This document shows, piece by piece, positions 23,420 to 35,479 of a stretch of DNA of 64,000 bases. The DNA lies in the NCBI RefSeq assembly GCF_958450345.1, contig NC_088784.1:83043747-83107746 (forward strand), in the 5' to 3' direction. Below the pieces are notes generated by a model. It saw nothing but the letters and a program-made list of their open reading frames with translations, had not been told where the DNA came from and made no database searches. Source of the stretch: Calliphora vicina (lineage: Eukaryota > Arthropoda > Insecta > Diptera > Calliphoridae). A program made the translations under genes and the position numbers. Position 1 is the first letter of the stretch. Each line of letters begins with the position of its first letter.

Positions 23420-24010
23420 AAGAAAACGCACACGGATTGCTCACTAAAGCTTTTGGTGAATGTATTACATCGGTTTGAAAGTGCGAGAGATGGTTTGTGT
23501 GGTTCAGAGGTTTGAAGGCCAAGAATTGGAGGCATTACTCCATGAAAATTATTGCAAAACTCTACCAGAGCATGCACAATCATTGGGAGCTACTTAAACA
23601 ACAATTTCAAAACATTTGTAAGCAGCAGGATTCAACCAAAGGCAGGAAAATTGAGTACCATATGAATTGAAGCCAAGTGATCTTTAAAGACGAGTTTGAA
23701 TGTCCGAAATGATGATTTAACGCTATAAAAGAAAACCATATTGGCACCAAATCATTGCTTGCGATGAAAAATGGATGCATTACGATAAGATATCTTATGT
23801 GAAGACGGACCAACCAGCCGAAGCGACACCAAAGCCAAATATCTGTGGCGCTGAGGTACTGCTCTGTATTTGGTGGGACCAAAAGATTCCTATCCATTAG
23901 AACCTACTGAAATCTGGCCAGACTATCACAGGTAATCTGTATCGAATGCAACATATTCGTTTAAAGCGAGAATTGGCCGAACAACGCCTAGAATGTGCGG
24001 ACACTTTGGC
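23420..24010 (+). pseudogene. Mariner transposase relic
   Basis: The plus strand gives, across several frames: ELEALLHENYCKTLPEHAQS and LGA (start of the second HTH region), a KIEYHMN/ELKPSDL-like segment, and IIACDEKWMHYDKISYVK (the ACDEKWIHYDN catalytic motif with its first aspartate). Then come AEATPKPNICG and LLCIWWDQKIPIH, and finally YRMQHIRLKRELAEQR. This is a typical mariner order from HTH to the second catalytic region. Frameshifts and stops make it non-functional. It is convergent with the minus-strand relics at 22290-23400. Confidence 0.75.
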
Positions 24011-25550
24011 GTTATTTACAGTGTGAAAGTAAAAACGTTTCTTATTTATATAAACACCTAATAGGGCTATAGAAATATGAAGAGTTTTTGGAGATCGGTG
24101 CTTTGCGTTTTTAGAAAATTTTACTAAAACCTAAAATTTTATTTCAAAATTAGCCAACTTTGGATTAGGTTGGGGGGACAATGTCCGCTTAAGTGAGTCA
24201 GATTTTACTTTACACTTTTTTTCATTAAGTTCTCTTTCCAGATCATATAAAAATGTTATACAGCCATAAAGAATATGTTTTTTTATAAAAGAAAAAATCT
24301 AGGGACTTAAATTTTAAGTTTAAGAATTAACTACTTGATTTAACTTCTCACTTGTACTTAAAACAAGATTTTCTTACTTAATTTAAGAATTTCGTTTTTG
24401 TTTTAAGAAAATTTCCGCTTGATTTTTGTAATCAATCCCGTTTATACTTATTCTAAGTACAAATGAGTATGAATCGTACTTAAATTTTTAAGTACAATTC
24501 TGGCTAAATTTGAGTAAAATAAACTTAAATTTAGAAGTGATTTTTTCTTTCTGTGTATAAAAAATTACACGTTTCCAAAGTTGAAGCATCTTTTTATATG
24601 TTTCATCTTTGTATGCTTGTACTTAAAAAATAGTGACAAGATAAATGTTATTAGGTTTATATTATTTTCTTTAGAATCTTATCGCAAATATACGTGATAT
24701 TTAAAAAAGGCCCGTCATATATAAAATACGAAAAAAAAAATCGAGAAAAATTTAAAAAAAATTAAACCTTAATATCTCTTGAACTAAAAGAGATAACCTA
24801 CAGACATAAATATATTTGTTGTAGACCTTCTCAAGCACTATCCATATTTAAAATATCAGCTCATTCGGATCATAAATAAATACGGATCATAATGGATTTT
24901 TGGCGATTTTTTTTTTAAATGTGAGACTTTGAGGGGCCACCCACTGATCCCCATTCCATAAAAGGAATTTGAACAACTGTAAATCAGCTCGAAAACACCT
25001 CAACCGAGTAAATAATACAGCACAAAATAGAAGTGTGGACTTGATCATACTATTTTAACAAAAAATCTTTGTTTTATCATCAAAAAATAGTAAAAACGAA
25101 AATTGTTAAGGTACAAAGTGATCTTTATGTCCTATTTAGAGTGACTAGACACTTTCAGAATGTATTGATATGATCACAAGAGTTGTCCAGCCTTACCGTA
25201 GCTACCATGCTGAATATTATTAGTAAAAAATTAGGAGTCCCTGGAAGTTATTCAAAAACAAGTGAAAAAAAATTCTTTCAAATTGTTTTCAATAGAAGGA
25301 CACGAAAAAGCTATTTTTGGCCAAAAAATTAAAAAATTTTTTTTGGTAGACTCTTAGCTATATTATATATTTAAGGGGTATCAGAAAGTCTGAATGAGAT
25401 GTTTGCTAAAAACTGATGACACCTTATTTTGAGGGCCCAATGGTTTTCAGAATCTTTGGAGTCCCATAAAAAAAATGGTCACCAATATCGCCAAACTGAG
25501 TACAGGGTTTTACTGCCCTTTGATAGCACCGTACGACACTCAATATTAGA
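24011..25550. other. Repeat-like AT-rich sequence, unclassified
   Basis: At 24541-24555 a TTTTTTCTTTCTGTG terminus followed by TA resembles the right end of the CACAGAAAAA foldback group, but a matching left end was not found. From about 24700 the style (AGGGGCCACCCACTGATCCC, CAGCTCATTCGGATC) is that of a dispersed repeat. No gene. Confidence 0.35.
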
Positions 25551-25553
25551 CAC

Positions 25554-25915
25554 GAACCGGATGATATTCGTCTGAAACAATAAATTAAATGGAGAAAAAC
25601 TGCGTTTTCATTGTTTCATTTTAAAAGGACTTCAAATTTTCAGAGGAGTACATTTTTAAAAAAATGTTTTAAAATACTTCTGATCATCGTACTATGTCAA
25701 ATTTGATGTCAAATAATCAAGAAGAGTTGTAAAATATTTCGTATTATTTTTATTTTATCCTCTAAGGATCAAAAGATGTCAAAAATGTCCTTTCAAATTT
25801 TTATCCTTGAATATCCTTTTAGATTTCCAATAATTTTTTTTAAAAAAATAGTGAGTTAAAGATCCAAATATTTAATACTAAATGACGCAATTTCATCCTT
25901 CTATCTTAACTACTT
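25554..25915 (+). repeat. Inverted repeat partner 1 (with 29740-30086)
   Basis: GACACGAACCGGATGATAT, TTAAATGGAGAAAAACTG, AGGACTTCAAA, GTACATTTTT, AAAAGATGTCAAAAATGTCC and GACGCAATTTCATCC occur in the same order as on the opposite strand of 29740-30086. The two copies flank about 3.8 kb holding a family T repeat and the FB-1 foldback. Confidence 0.55.
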
Positions 25916-26029
25916 AAGTGTTAAAAAATATTTAAAAATTTGAATTATTTGATTTTTTATATTAATATTTCATTCGAAAAAAATATAACAAAATCCGTTG
26001 TGAAAGGCAACGAAGAAGACTTTTTAATA

Positions 26030-27262
26030 AACAAGTAAAATGGTATAGTCGAGCAAGCCCGACCTTATGATACCCTACACCGGGTATATGATTATAAAGA
26101 GTTTCTTTTGATATGAAACTTATTTGTGTTGAATCTTATTTGAATACACACATTTTCGGTAGTGGGCATTATATGGGAGCTATGACTAATTATGGACCAA
26201 TCGTCACAAAATTTGGTGGGATGAATTGCGAATATATGAAACATATTTGTGTTGAATTCTGTTTCGATACTGATATATTTCAGAGATTTATGTATGTATA
26301 TTAATGGCATTTTCGAGAATGTTGCTTATATGCACGCAGAGAAAAAATATAATTGGGCATGGTTACTGTAACCATTTAAATAGTGTTACAAGTTTTTTAA
26401 CTATATTATAGTCACAGTAACCATTTACATGATTGTGGTAACCATAATATGGTTAATTTATGATTCACATGACTGTATCAACCATATATATGGTTACAGT
26501 AAACAAATATATGTTTGTGGCAACCATATTTATGATGAATAATTTTATCATAATATGTTGTTCTCAGATTATGATAAGCTTTAAGCCGAGAGCAACATAA
26601 TATGATAAGTCCTTCATCATATGAATGGTAGTCACAAACATATATTTGTTTACTGTAACCATATATATGGTTGATACAATCATGTGAATCATAAACTAAC
26701 CATATTATGGTTACCACAATCATGTAAATGGTTACTGTGACTATGTTATAGTTAAAAAACTTGTAAGAATATTGAAATGGTTGCAGTAACCATGCTCAAC
26801 TATATTTTTTCTCTGCGTGTGGGAGCTATGGAATATTGTTGACCGATCGTCACGAAATTTCGTGAGAGTTCGGCTTACATAAAACTTAATTGTGCTGAAT
26901 TTGGTTTGAATATGATTATAATTTAGATATTGAGAGCTTAACTATTTTCAAATAGGCCAATTGTATGGGGGCTAGGATAAATAATGGGCTGATTCTAACC
27001 AACTTCAATAGCCTTTGTCCTTGGGACAATATAAAGGTTTGTGCCAAATTTTGTCGAAGTATCTTTAAACCTGCGACCTGTAGTTTGATTACAAGGTTTA
27101 CATGGATGGTCGGACAGACGGACATCGCTTAGTCGACTCAGAAAGTGATCCTGAGCAGATTGGTATACTTTAAGGATGGTGTTGGGACAATATTTTTGTA
27201 TATTGCAAACAACAGCCCTAACCTATTATACCTCCCCCACTATGGTGGTGTAGTTTATAAAC
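26030..27262 (+). repeat. Dispersed repeat family T, copy 2, interrupted
   Basis: It starts AACAAGTAAAATGGTATAGT and ends CCACTATGGTGGTGTAG. It contains GGGAGCTATGACTAATTATG, GACCGATCGTCAC-type blocks and TACTTTAAGGATGGTGTTGG. It is split at 26332 by the 487-bp palindrome and resumes at 26820 with GGGAGCTATGG. Confidence 0.7.
26333..26819. mobile_element. 487-bp palindromic foldback element, copy 1
   Basis: Termini CACGCAGAGAAAAAATATA and its complement TATATTTTTTCTCTGCGTG. The two arms are near-perfect inverted copies of about 215 bp around a centre near 26575. Each arm carries short self-complementary units such as TGGTTACTGTAACCA and AACCATATATATGGTT. It is flanked by TG on both sides (26331-26332 and 26820-26821). 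A second copy in opposite orientation of the centre lies at 61404-61890. It carries no transposase. Confidence 0.9.
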
Positions 27263-27326
27263 ATGCACCTTTCTTAATAAAACTTTTTTGTATACTAATA
27301 CATTTTTTTTTATATTTTAATTTGAT

Positions 27327-27682
27327 CTTTATATATGGGGCATTTCATGTCAAGTGAACCAACTTTTGAAATCGATGTCTTCCGATCGGGATGAAATTTG
27401 CACCAAGGTTAGCTCTATTGGATAGTAACTCAGACACAATTTTTCAACAACATCGGTCGAGAACTCTCTGAGTTATAGGGGGTAAAATTTTGACAATTTG
27501 GTCAAAAAGGGTTTTTTTCTTATCCATGTAACTTATTACCTATTGTTCTTAGCAAAATGTGTCCCAAATAGTATAGATAGCTATTTCTTCGATCTTTCGA
27601 AAAAAAATATTTAAAAAAAAAAATAAAAAATTTTTAATATTTTTTTTCCGAAATCAAAAACTTTTTTGACTTTTTTTTAAAA

Positions 27683-27713
<31 letters not shown>

Positions 27714-29342
27714 CTTAAAATAAAGTTTAGATATTTTCCTTGAACACCTACTTGGTCGCTTAGTGGGATGCGAGTGGGATATCTATCAAAATAAATATTT
27801 TGTAACTCAAAACATAAAATTTTTGACTTTTTTTGCAAAATCAAAAACTTTGTTGACTTTTTTTTTTCAAAATGGACCCTTTTTTAATCATTTTTTTTAG
27901 GTCAAACAAAAGCTTAGATATTATCCTTGAAGACCCTTTTGGTCGCTTAGTGGGATGCGAGTGGGATATCTATCAAAATAAATATTTTTTAACTCAATAC
28001 TTACAATTTTTGACTTTTTTTTTGCAAATACGATTTTTTTTCCAAATGGGCCCTTTTTTTAAAATTTTTTTTGTAGTCAAAAGAAAGCTTAGGTCCATTC
28101 CTTTAAGATATTTTTAGTCCCTTAGTGGGATGCGAGTGGGATATCTATCAAAATAAATATTTTGTAACAATTTTTTAATTTTTTTTTGCAAAATCGAAAT
28201 TTTTTTCCAATATGGGACTTTTTTTTAAAAATTTTTTTTTGCTCAAAAGAAAGCTTAGGTCTTTTCCTTTAAGACCTATTTTGTCACTTAGGAAGATGTG
28301 AGTAGGATATCTATTAAAATAAAAATGTTGTAACTCAAGACATTCAATTATTGACTTTTTTTTGGCAAATTCGAATTTTTTTTCAAAATGGGCCCTTTTT
28401 TAAAAATTTGTTTTTAGTCAAAAGAAAGCTTAGGTCCATTCCTTTAAGATATTTTAGGTCCCTTAGTGGGATACGAGTGGGATATCTATCAAAATAAATA
28501 TTTTGTAACTCAAGATATACAATTTTTGATTTTTTGGCAAAATCAAAAACTTTTTTGACTTTTTTTTAAAATGGGCCCTTTTTGTAATTTTTTTTTTTGC
28601 TACAAAGAAAGCTTAGGCCTATTCCTTTAAGATGGTTTTGATCGCTTAGTGGGATGCGAGTGGGATATATATCAAAATAAATGTTTTGTAACTCAAGACA
28701 TACAATTTTTGTGTTAAAACATTTATTTTGATAGATATCCCACTCGCATCCCACTAAGGGACTAAAAATATCTTAAAGGAATGGACCTAGGCTTTCTTTT
28801 GAGCAAAAAAAAAAATTAAAAAAGGGCCCATATTGGAAAAAAATTTTGATTTTGCAAAAAAAAATTAAAAAATTGTATGTCTTGCGTTACAAAATATTTA
28901 TTTTGATAGATATCCCACTCGCATCCCACTAAGGGACTAAAAATATCTTAAAGGAATGGACCTAAGCTTTCTTTTGACTACAAAAAAAGTTTTAAAAAAA
29001 GGGCCCATTTGGAAAAAAAATCGTATTTGCAAAAAAAAAAGTCAAAAATTGTAAGTCTTGAGTAAAAAAATATTTATTTTGATAGATATCCCACTCGCAT
29101 CCCACTAAGCGACCAAAAGGGTCTTCAAGGATAATATCTAAGCTTTTGTTTGACCTAAAAAAAAAGATTCAAAAAGGGTCCATTTTGAAAAAAAAAAGTC
29201 AACAAAGTTTTTGATTTTGCAAAAAAAGTCAAAAATTTTATGTTTTGAGTTACAAAATATTTATTTTGATAGATATCCCACTCGCATCCCACTAAGCGAC
29301 CAAGTAGGTGTTCAAGGAAAATATCTAAACTTTATTTTAAGA

Positions 29343-29377
<35 letters not shown>

Positions 29378-29733
29378 TTTAAAAAAAAAGTCAAAAAAGT
29401 TTTTGATTTCGGAAAAAAAATATTAAAAATTTTTTATTTTTTTTTTTAAATATTTTTTTTCGAAAGATCGAAGAAATAGCTATCTATACTATTTGGGACA
29501 CATTTTGCTAAGAACAATAGGTAATAAGTTACATGGATAAGAAAAAATCCCAGTTTGACCAAATTGTCAAAATTTTACCCCCTATAACTCAGAGAGTTCT
29601 CGACCGATGTTGTTGAAAAATTGTGTCTGAGTTACTATCCAATAGAGCTAACCTTGGTGCAAATTTCATCCCGATCGGAAGACATCGATTTCAAAAGTTG
29701 GTTCACTTGACATGAAATTCCCCATATATAAAG
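27327..29733. mobile_element. FB-1: 2.4-kb foldback element with tandem-subrepeat arms
   Basis: The ends are inverted copies: ATATGGGGCATTTCATGTCA at 27334 and TGACATGAAATTCCCCATAT ending near 29728. Next inward come CTCTGAGTTATAGGGGGTAA and the CTTATCCATGTAACTTATTA / TTCTTAGCAAAATGTGTCCC blocks, then a homopolymer (poly-T about 27690-27714, poly-A about 29341-29368). Inside lie about six subrepeats in the left arm and four in the right, 165-190 bp each, pointing towards a centre near 28712. Every subrepeat keeps the core TTAGTGGGATGCGAGTGGG followed by ATATCTATCAAAATAAATAT. This is the architecture of Drosophila Foldback-type elements. No transposase. Confidence 0.9.
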
Positions 29734-29739
29734 GATGAA

Positions 29740-30086
29740 ATTGTGACATTTAGTATAGAATATTTGGTTCTTTAACGCACTATTTTTTTAAAAGGAATTT
29801 ATTGGCAATCTTAAAGGATAAACATTTTAAAGGATATTTTTGACATCTTTTTATCCTTACAGGATAAAATATAGATAATAAAAAATTTTCTACTTGTTCT
29901 TTTGACATACAATTTGTCATTGTTGGAATAGCAGGAGTATTTTTAGATATTTTTTGAAAAATGTACATCTTTGAAACTTTGAAGTCCTTCAAAAAGGACA
30001 CAGGATCACGAAATGAAAAACTGAAAATACCGTTTTTCTCCATTAAATTTATAGTTTCAGACGTATATTATCCGGTTCGTGTCTAA
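29740..30086 (-). repeat. Inverted repeat partner 2 (with 25554-25915)
   Basis: It begins about seven bases after FB-1 and carries, in reverse order, the blocks listed for 25554-25915 (GATGAAATTGTGAC, GGATATTTTTGACATC, TTCTCCATTAAATT, ATCCGGTTCGTGTC). Confidence 0.55.
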
Positions 30087-31145
30087 CGAATTGTTTCTCT
30101 ATTCTCTATGTCGGACGGTGTAGTAGAATCGAACTTATACTGTCATGACCGTGTTTTTCTTGCACTGTTGTACAGTGTTATCGTAGCTCATTAACTGAGT
30201 GTTCGATATTAATTATTTTCGACAAATTTAAAATATTGAATGTAAAATACTTGTTTGCTTTTTTTATTACGCTATTTTGATTAAAATCATTTCAAATCTG
30301 AAAAAAACTATTCGCTGGAGAAAATTGAGGGAAAAAACCAGACAACACTTCTATGATTTTTTAAAGTTAGAAATATATTAAAAAATCCAAATATTTCTTT
30401 TAGTAGTCATGAAAAAAAATTTACTAAAATGAATAAATTACAATACACTCGCTTCGCATGTGCATTCGTCGCTGTCGCAGTGACTACTAAACAAAAGAGA
30501 ATATGTGTGTTGTTAGACAGCGCGATATCACTGTGAAATGAGCCCCATTATGTTATCACAATAATTTTTTAATCCTTATAGTTATTCAGCTGGTTAATTT
30601 CATTTATAAATGTTTACAAATTATCACTCATTTGTAAAACGTACTGAAACTAACATATTATTTAAGTACACATCATAAAATCAACATTTTCTTCTTTATC
30701 GTTTTGGTAAATTACACAGAAAGTGTTAATTGATTTACAAAGTTTAAGGCAAACCAAAGTTTTCGTTTTTGATAAATGAACTAAAACAAAAAAAAAAAAG
30801 TTAATAATTAATAAAAATCAACAGAATTTCACTTGTTGTCAACACAAAACAAAATAAAAGCAACAAGAACAGCAATAACAGAAACTTAAAATTGTAATAA
30901 AAATATGCCAACACTTAATGACAACAACAGTAATAAATACTTGAAACAAAAAGGACACAGATTGAAAAACTGACACACGTACTCGCATTCAGAGAAAGAA
31001 ACAAAACTGGCAACAAAAATTATTACTTGACAAGGAAACCGGCAACCCAAGCCAACAAACCAACTACAACGACCAATAAAAATACCAATGACCAACAGCT
31101 TTAAGGCATAAAACAACGATTTAAACAATAACCCATGAATATACA
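30087..31145. other. Unassigned intergenic sequence
   Basis: Moderately complex AT-rich DNA. The 107-residue minus-strand frame at 30886-31209 is hydrophobic but derives from an A-rich plus strand and shows no family features. Confidence 0.35.
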
Positions 31146-31148
31146 TTA

Positions 31149-31398
31149 GGGTGGCACTTATGTTAGTGAACAAAATATCATAAAATTTCGTGCATATTTC
31201 AAATCCCAAATTTTACATTTCTAAAATTTTAGAAACGAAATTTCAAGAAATTCTAATTAACACTAAACGCTATTCCAATAAACACTAAGCCTTATTTTCT
31301 CCATCTCTGATGTTCAGCATTTTGATCTGAGATGACAGAGAACAATTTTAGACCTTGGGACCAGCGATAATCCAAAAAGTGTAAAATAAGTGCCACCC
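31149..31398. mobile_element. 250-bp MITE, TA target duplication
   Basis: Inverted termini GGGTGGCACTTAT and ATAAGTGCCACCC, each flanked by TA (31147-31148 and 31399-31400). TA duplication and size suggest a Tc1/mariner-class MITE. A related terminus (TTAGGGTGGCTCTTATTT) occurs at 44711. Confidence 0.7.
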
Positions 31399-31400
31399 TA

Positions 31401-32600
31401 TTCTATAACTGATTCACTCTTAGTTAAGTAACACTCAACTATATGTATGTCTGTGTATCATTGTTTGTATTTTTAAGTAAAATGAACCAAAAGCAGGACA
31501 ATAGTTTCTCAGTTTTGTATTTTTCAATTTTCCTTATACATTGTATAAGAAGTCAGTACATGCTGAAGGAAAACTGTATTTAAATAGTCCGGCCGAGTTT
31601 TCGGTTACTGGCATGTTAAAGTGTGTTTTAATAAAATAAAACGTGCCTCTGGAAAATTATGAAGTATTGTTATAAGTAGTTGAATATGGCATAAATGATA
31701 TGCAGTTTATAAACTTTATTCTTAAACACACCACACTACAACGATTTATTACAGCCACTAACTATTGCGAAAACTGAAACAAGGAACTAGTTACTCATAC
31801 ACATGCAAATGTGTTCTGACACTTTTTGAAATATTCCGGATGCGGATATGTGTTTATAATGAGTTAATATAGTGTGTGAGTTGAGTATGTGTTGGCCTCT
31901 GCATGTATATTTTTTGTTTGTTAATAAATCAGTGTCTTGAATGTTGGTTGACATATATTTCACAGGCATCGCTAAAGTGTCGAAAACTGGTCTAAATTAA
32001 TTAAGACAGTAAAAAGCGAGAAAAGTGCGATATATATCAGGAAATAAAATAAAAGGAAGTGTAACAGAAACAAGCCAGTCATAAGACATTGGTCAAGTTT
32101 TAAAAGATTATTCGGCTGTAATAACTTAAACTCTTCATACTCTAAGAAGAAGAAAATTAACTTAAAATTAAATCAAACTATGCTGGGTATATTGCAAGAA
32201 GCTTTTATATCATACTATCTGACCTGACAGATGTTGTCATGTCCAAATTAAAAAATAAATTTTGTTCGATTTGTGAATTTGTCAGAAGCTATTTGAAATG
32301 TGTAAAAATAGTTAAAATAAAAAATGTATTTTTGAATGATAACACTGTGCTAGTTGAAAAAACTGTCAAGCGGGGCACCCAGCGGCTTAAACTAATTCGG
32401 GTACGCTGAATTCAGTGATGCTAACCGTTTTTTAGGTTAGCTCGTATTTTCGAGATATACCGTTATTTCGAAAATGGAGATGTAACACAAAAACGGTTTA
32501 TTTTATTGAACAAACTGAAAAAACCGAAATTCCGCAACAAAATTACCTTTATGCAAATTTTAACATGTTTTTAATCTTCGCAGTTATTTTGCAAATATAA
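31401..32600. other. Unassigned intergenic sequence
   Basis: No recognisable gene or repeat boundary. CACTGTG at about 32343 resembles the terminal heptamer of the element at 49088, but no partner terminus was established. Confidence 0.3.
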
Positions 32601-32639
32601 ATTTTTTTTAAAAAATTTTCGAAATTTTTGGTTTTTAAA

Positions 32640-33170
32640 ACGGCATTAAAAATTGGAAAATTCGTATACGCTCTAAATTTTTAAATTCAAATGCATATAA
32701 CTATGGAGTCAGTCACGATTTGTAAACAGTTATATTTGACATATACATTTGTAGTTAGTCCAATAAAAAAAAAAGGAGCAAATCGGGAAATATTTGGACC
32801 CGCTGTTATCAAAAAACTGGAGTATGGTGGGTAAAAATGTTGATAATTTAGTTTTCAAATGCGAATATCTCCTAAGCTGTAAGAGATAGTTGATATCCAC
32901 GACGAGGTTTTTTGTAGTGCTCGATGAGGAGATACTATATGTGTAAGCTTTTTGAAATCGGAACACAAACGAAGAAACAGGATCGTTTTAAAAATTGATC
33001 ATACCCGAGTCCTACTTTGGGGACCCCTGGCCGCACCTCTGGTGGACTCATGCGGTCTAAATTCAAACCTTAAACTCGACAACACTTCTTCTTTGCGCGT
33101 GTCAAATTTCTTTCAAATCGGACTAAGGGTTTAGATTTATTTCCTCTTTTTTTCTCTACCACTGTACACT
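32640..33170 (+). repeat. Dispersed repeat family P, copy 2
   Basis: Shares with 63655-63990 the blocks AAATTCAAATGCATATAACT, GTTAGTCCAATAAA, ACCCGCTGTTATCAAAAA, CTGGAGTATGGTGGGTAAAA, ATATCTCCTAAGCT and TAGTGCTCGATGAGGAGAT. A G+C-rich piece (33000-33060) precedes the end. Related text is also seen in the Transib-like element near 58080-58260. Confidence 0.6.
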
Positions 33171-33239
33171 GCACGATGTAGCTACTTACTACGAGTAATG
33201 TATTTTGATAAAATATTAGGGGATATTTGTATAATTTTT

Positions 33240-33600
33240 TGTGAATAAAATGAAAAGATTTTATTTATTTAGAGCTTGTTTTATTTGGAACTTCGTTTTC
33301 TAAATGTGTAAAAAAAATTAAGAGCGTATATGCATTTTTCAATTTTTAATGCGGTTTTTAAAACCAAAAACTTCTAAATTTTCTAAAAAATTCTTTTTTT
33401 TGCCAAAAATTAAAAAATCATTATATTTAAAAAAAAATTTAAAATTTTAAAAAAAATTAAAAAACAATTTCGAAAAAACAACTGGAAAAAAATTAAATTT
33501 TGTTTACCTAAAAATATTTTAAATTTTTATTTTAAAGTATATTTTGGTGAAGGGTATATAACATTCGGCACAGCCGAATATAGCTCTCTTACTTGTTTTT
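33240..33600 (-). repeat. Dispersed repeat family S, copy 1
   Basis: Ends with GAAGGGTATATAACATTCGG, CACAGCCGAATATAGCTC and TCTTACTTGTTTT. On the minus strand this is the AACAAGTAAGAGA...TATACCCTTC start of the family seen at 40737 and 46934. The interior is A/T homopolymer-rich. Confidence 0.6.
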
Positions 33601-33744
33601 ATTAACGATTTTATATATCTAGACCCTACTGTAACTTGAAAAAAAGTTTATATTGATCTTTTAAAGATCTTTTTTTCTATATAAAAAGAGTGCCAAATAA
33701 TTTTGTTCACCTAGATTTTGATTTGGAACCACGAGGTATGAGGA

Positions 33745-35479
33745 TTAGAGTGCTCCAAAAAAATAAAATTGCGAATTTTGACCGTCCCCCCCTCTAGAAT
33801 TGTTCTATGTATTGTAGAAACACATTGTGTAAAATATTAGGATGATAGGATAACGTTAACTGGTGGCGCAACGACGCTGAAGTTTTGAGGTGCATTTACA
33901 AGAGGAAAATATGAAATTTTTTCAGTTTTTGTAAAAAATTTGCCATTAAATAATGACCTTTACAATTTAATTTAAAAGAATCGAAATGTGTACGTAATTG
34001 TAGTTATAATAAGATATAAAAGACAAAAATTGGTGAAAAAATGTTAAAGTTATTAAAAAATCGCCAGGCCATTAACGTATCTCAGGCCACTAGAACAAGA
34101 AATTTATGAACAAAATTAACATATTTTGAGAAATATTAAAATAAAAGCTCATTTTTACTTAAAATATATCCATATTTACTTGTATATGAGTTTTGTCCTA
34201 GTAGGATACCGTTAACCTATTCGCAGGTATGACCAAAAAAATTAAATTTGTTTAACGGCAGTTTCAAAACTCCAATTTCAAATTTTTAAAAATTTTGTTA
34301 AACAAATTTCAGAATTTTTTGATCATCACATGGGGATTTATTGACAACATAATAGGGAATAAAAATGTGAAAAAAGTATGTCAATACCTCCTATAGTTTT
34401 TCCGTACCTGAGATATAAATTTTGCGATTATCGAGAAAAACTAATTTTTTGGCCATATTTTGGAGAATGACCAGAATTTCCTTACTGTAATGATTTTTAA
34501 GTAAAAGCTATTCAGAATAATATAGTCCAGGTAATTTTAAATATAGTCTGAAAGGTTTACTAAAATCGGAAAAAATTAACCCTTAAATCGTGAAGGTCAA
34601 AAGTCAATTTTTTCAATATTTGGAATTTCTCATGGAAAGATAGCGAAATATTATATATTTTTGGGCCGATTTTGATGAAACTTAAGAAAAATATAAAATG
34701 AAGTCTAGTATTCACAATAACAGTACAAAAATGGAAATTAACCCTTAAGAGTACTTGGGGTCAAAATTAATGAGTTTTTCGTGATTTTAAAAGTTGAGGG
34801 TCATTTGGACCCCAAGTGCTATTAAGGGTTAATTTACATTTTTGTACTGTTATTGTGAATACTAGACTTTTTCACATTTTTATTCCCTATTATGTTGTCA
34901 ATAAATCCCCATGTGATGATCAAAAAATTCTGAAATTTGTTTAACAAAATTTTTAAAAATTTGAAATTGGAGTTTTGAAACTGCAGTTAAACAAATTAAA
35001 TTTTTTTGGTCATACCTGCGAATAGGTTAACGGTATCCTACGAGGACAAAACTCATATACAAGTAAATATGGATATATTTTAAGTAAAAATGAGCTTTTA
35101 TTTTAATATTTCTCAAAATATGTTAATTTTGTTCATAAATTTCTTGTTCTAGTGGCCTGAGACACGTTAATGGCCTGGCGATTTTTTAATAACTTTAACA
35201 TTTTTTCACCAATTTTTGTCTTTTGTATCTTATTCTTTTAAATTAAATTGTAAAAGTCATTATTTAATGGCAAAATTTTTACAAAAACTGAAAAAATTGC
35301 ATATTTTCCCCTTGTAAATGCACCTCAAAACTTCAGCGTCGTTGCGCCACCAGTTAACGTTATCCTATCATCCTAATATTTTACACAACGTGTTTCTACA
35401 ATACATAGAACAATTCTAGAGGGGGGACCGCCTGTACCTAGAACGTTTTTTTCGTCCATACAATCTTGGAGCACTCTAA
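33745..35479. mobile_element. 1.7-kb foldback element with a second palindrome in its loop
   Basis: Termini TTAGAGTGCTCCA and TGGAGCACTCTAA, flanked by TGAGGA on both sides (33739-33744 and 35480-35485). Arms of about 610 bp: 33745-34380 and 34867-35479 (for example AACGTTAACTGGTGGCGCAA against TTGCGCCACCAGTTAACGTT). The loop holds a smaller palindrome, with arms at 34711-34772 and 34793-34853 (ATTCACAATAACAGTACAAA against TTTGTACTGTTATTGTGAAT). A few differences, such as a 35420-35455 insertion-like stretch, separate the arms. No coding frame. Confidence 0.85.

Noticed and set aside
26478..26723. An 81-residue frame conserved between the two 487-bp palindromes (also 61500-61745)
   Set aside because: It is the translation of one palindrome arm through the centre. 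Most differences between the copies change the amino acid, the product is rich in H/Y/I from the ATATGG repeats, and there is no family match. Length conservation follows from the DNA repeat.
30886..31209. A hydrophobic 107-residue minus-strand frame (membrane protein?)
   Set aside because: Hydrophobicity comes from reading A-rich DNA antisense. It has no clear start context or family match and runs into the end of a MITE.
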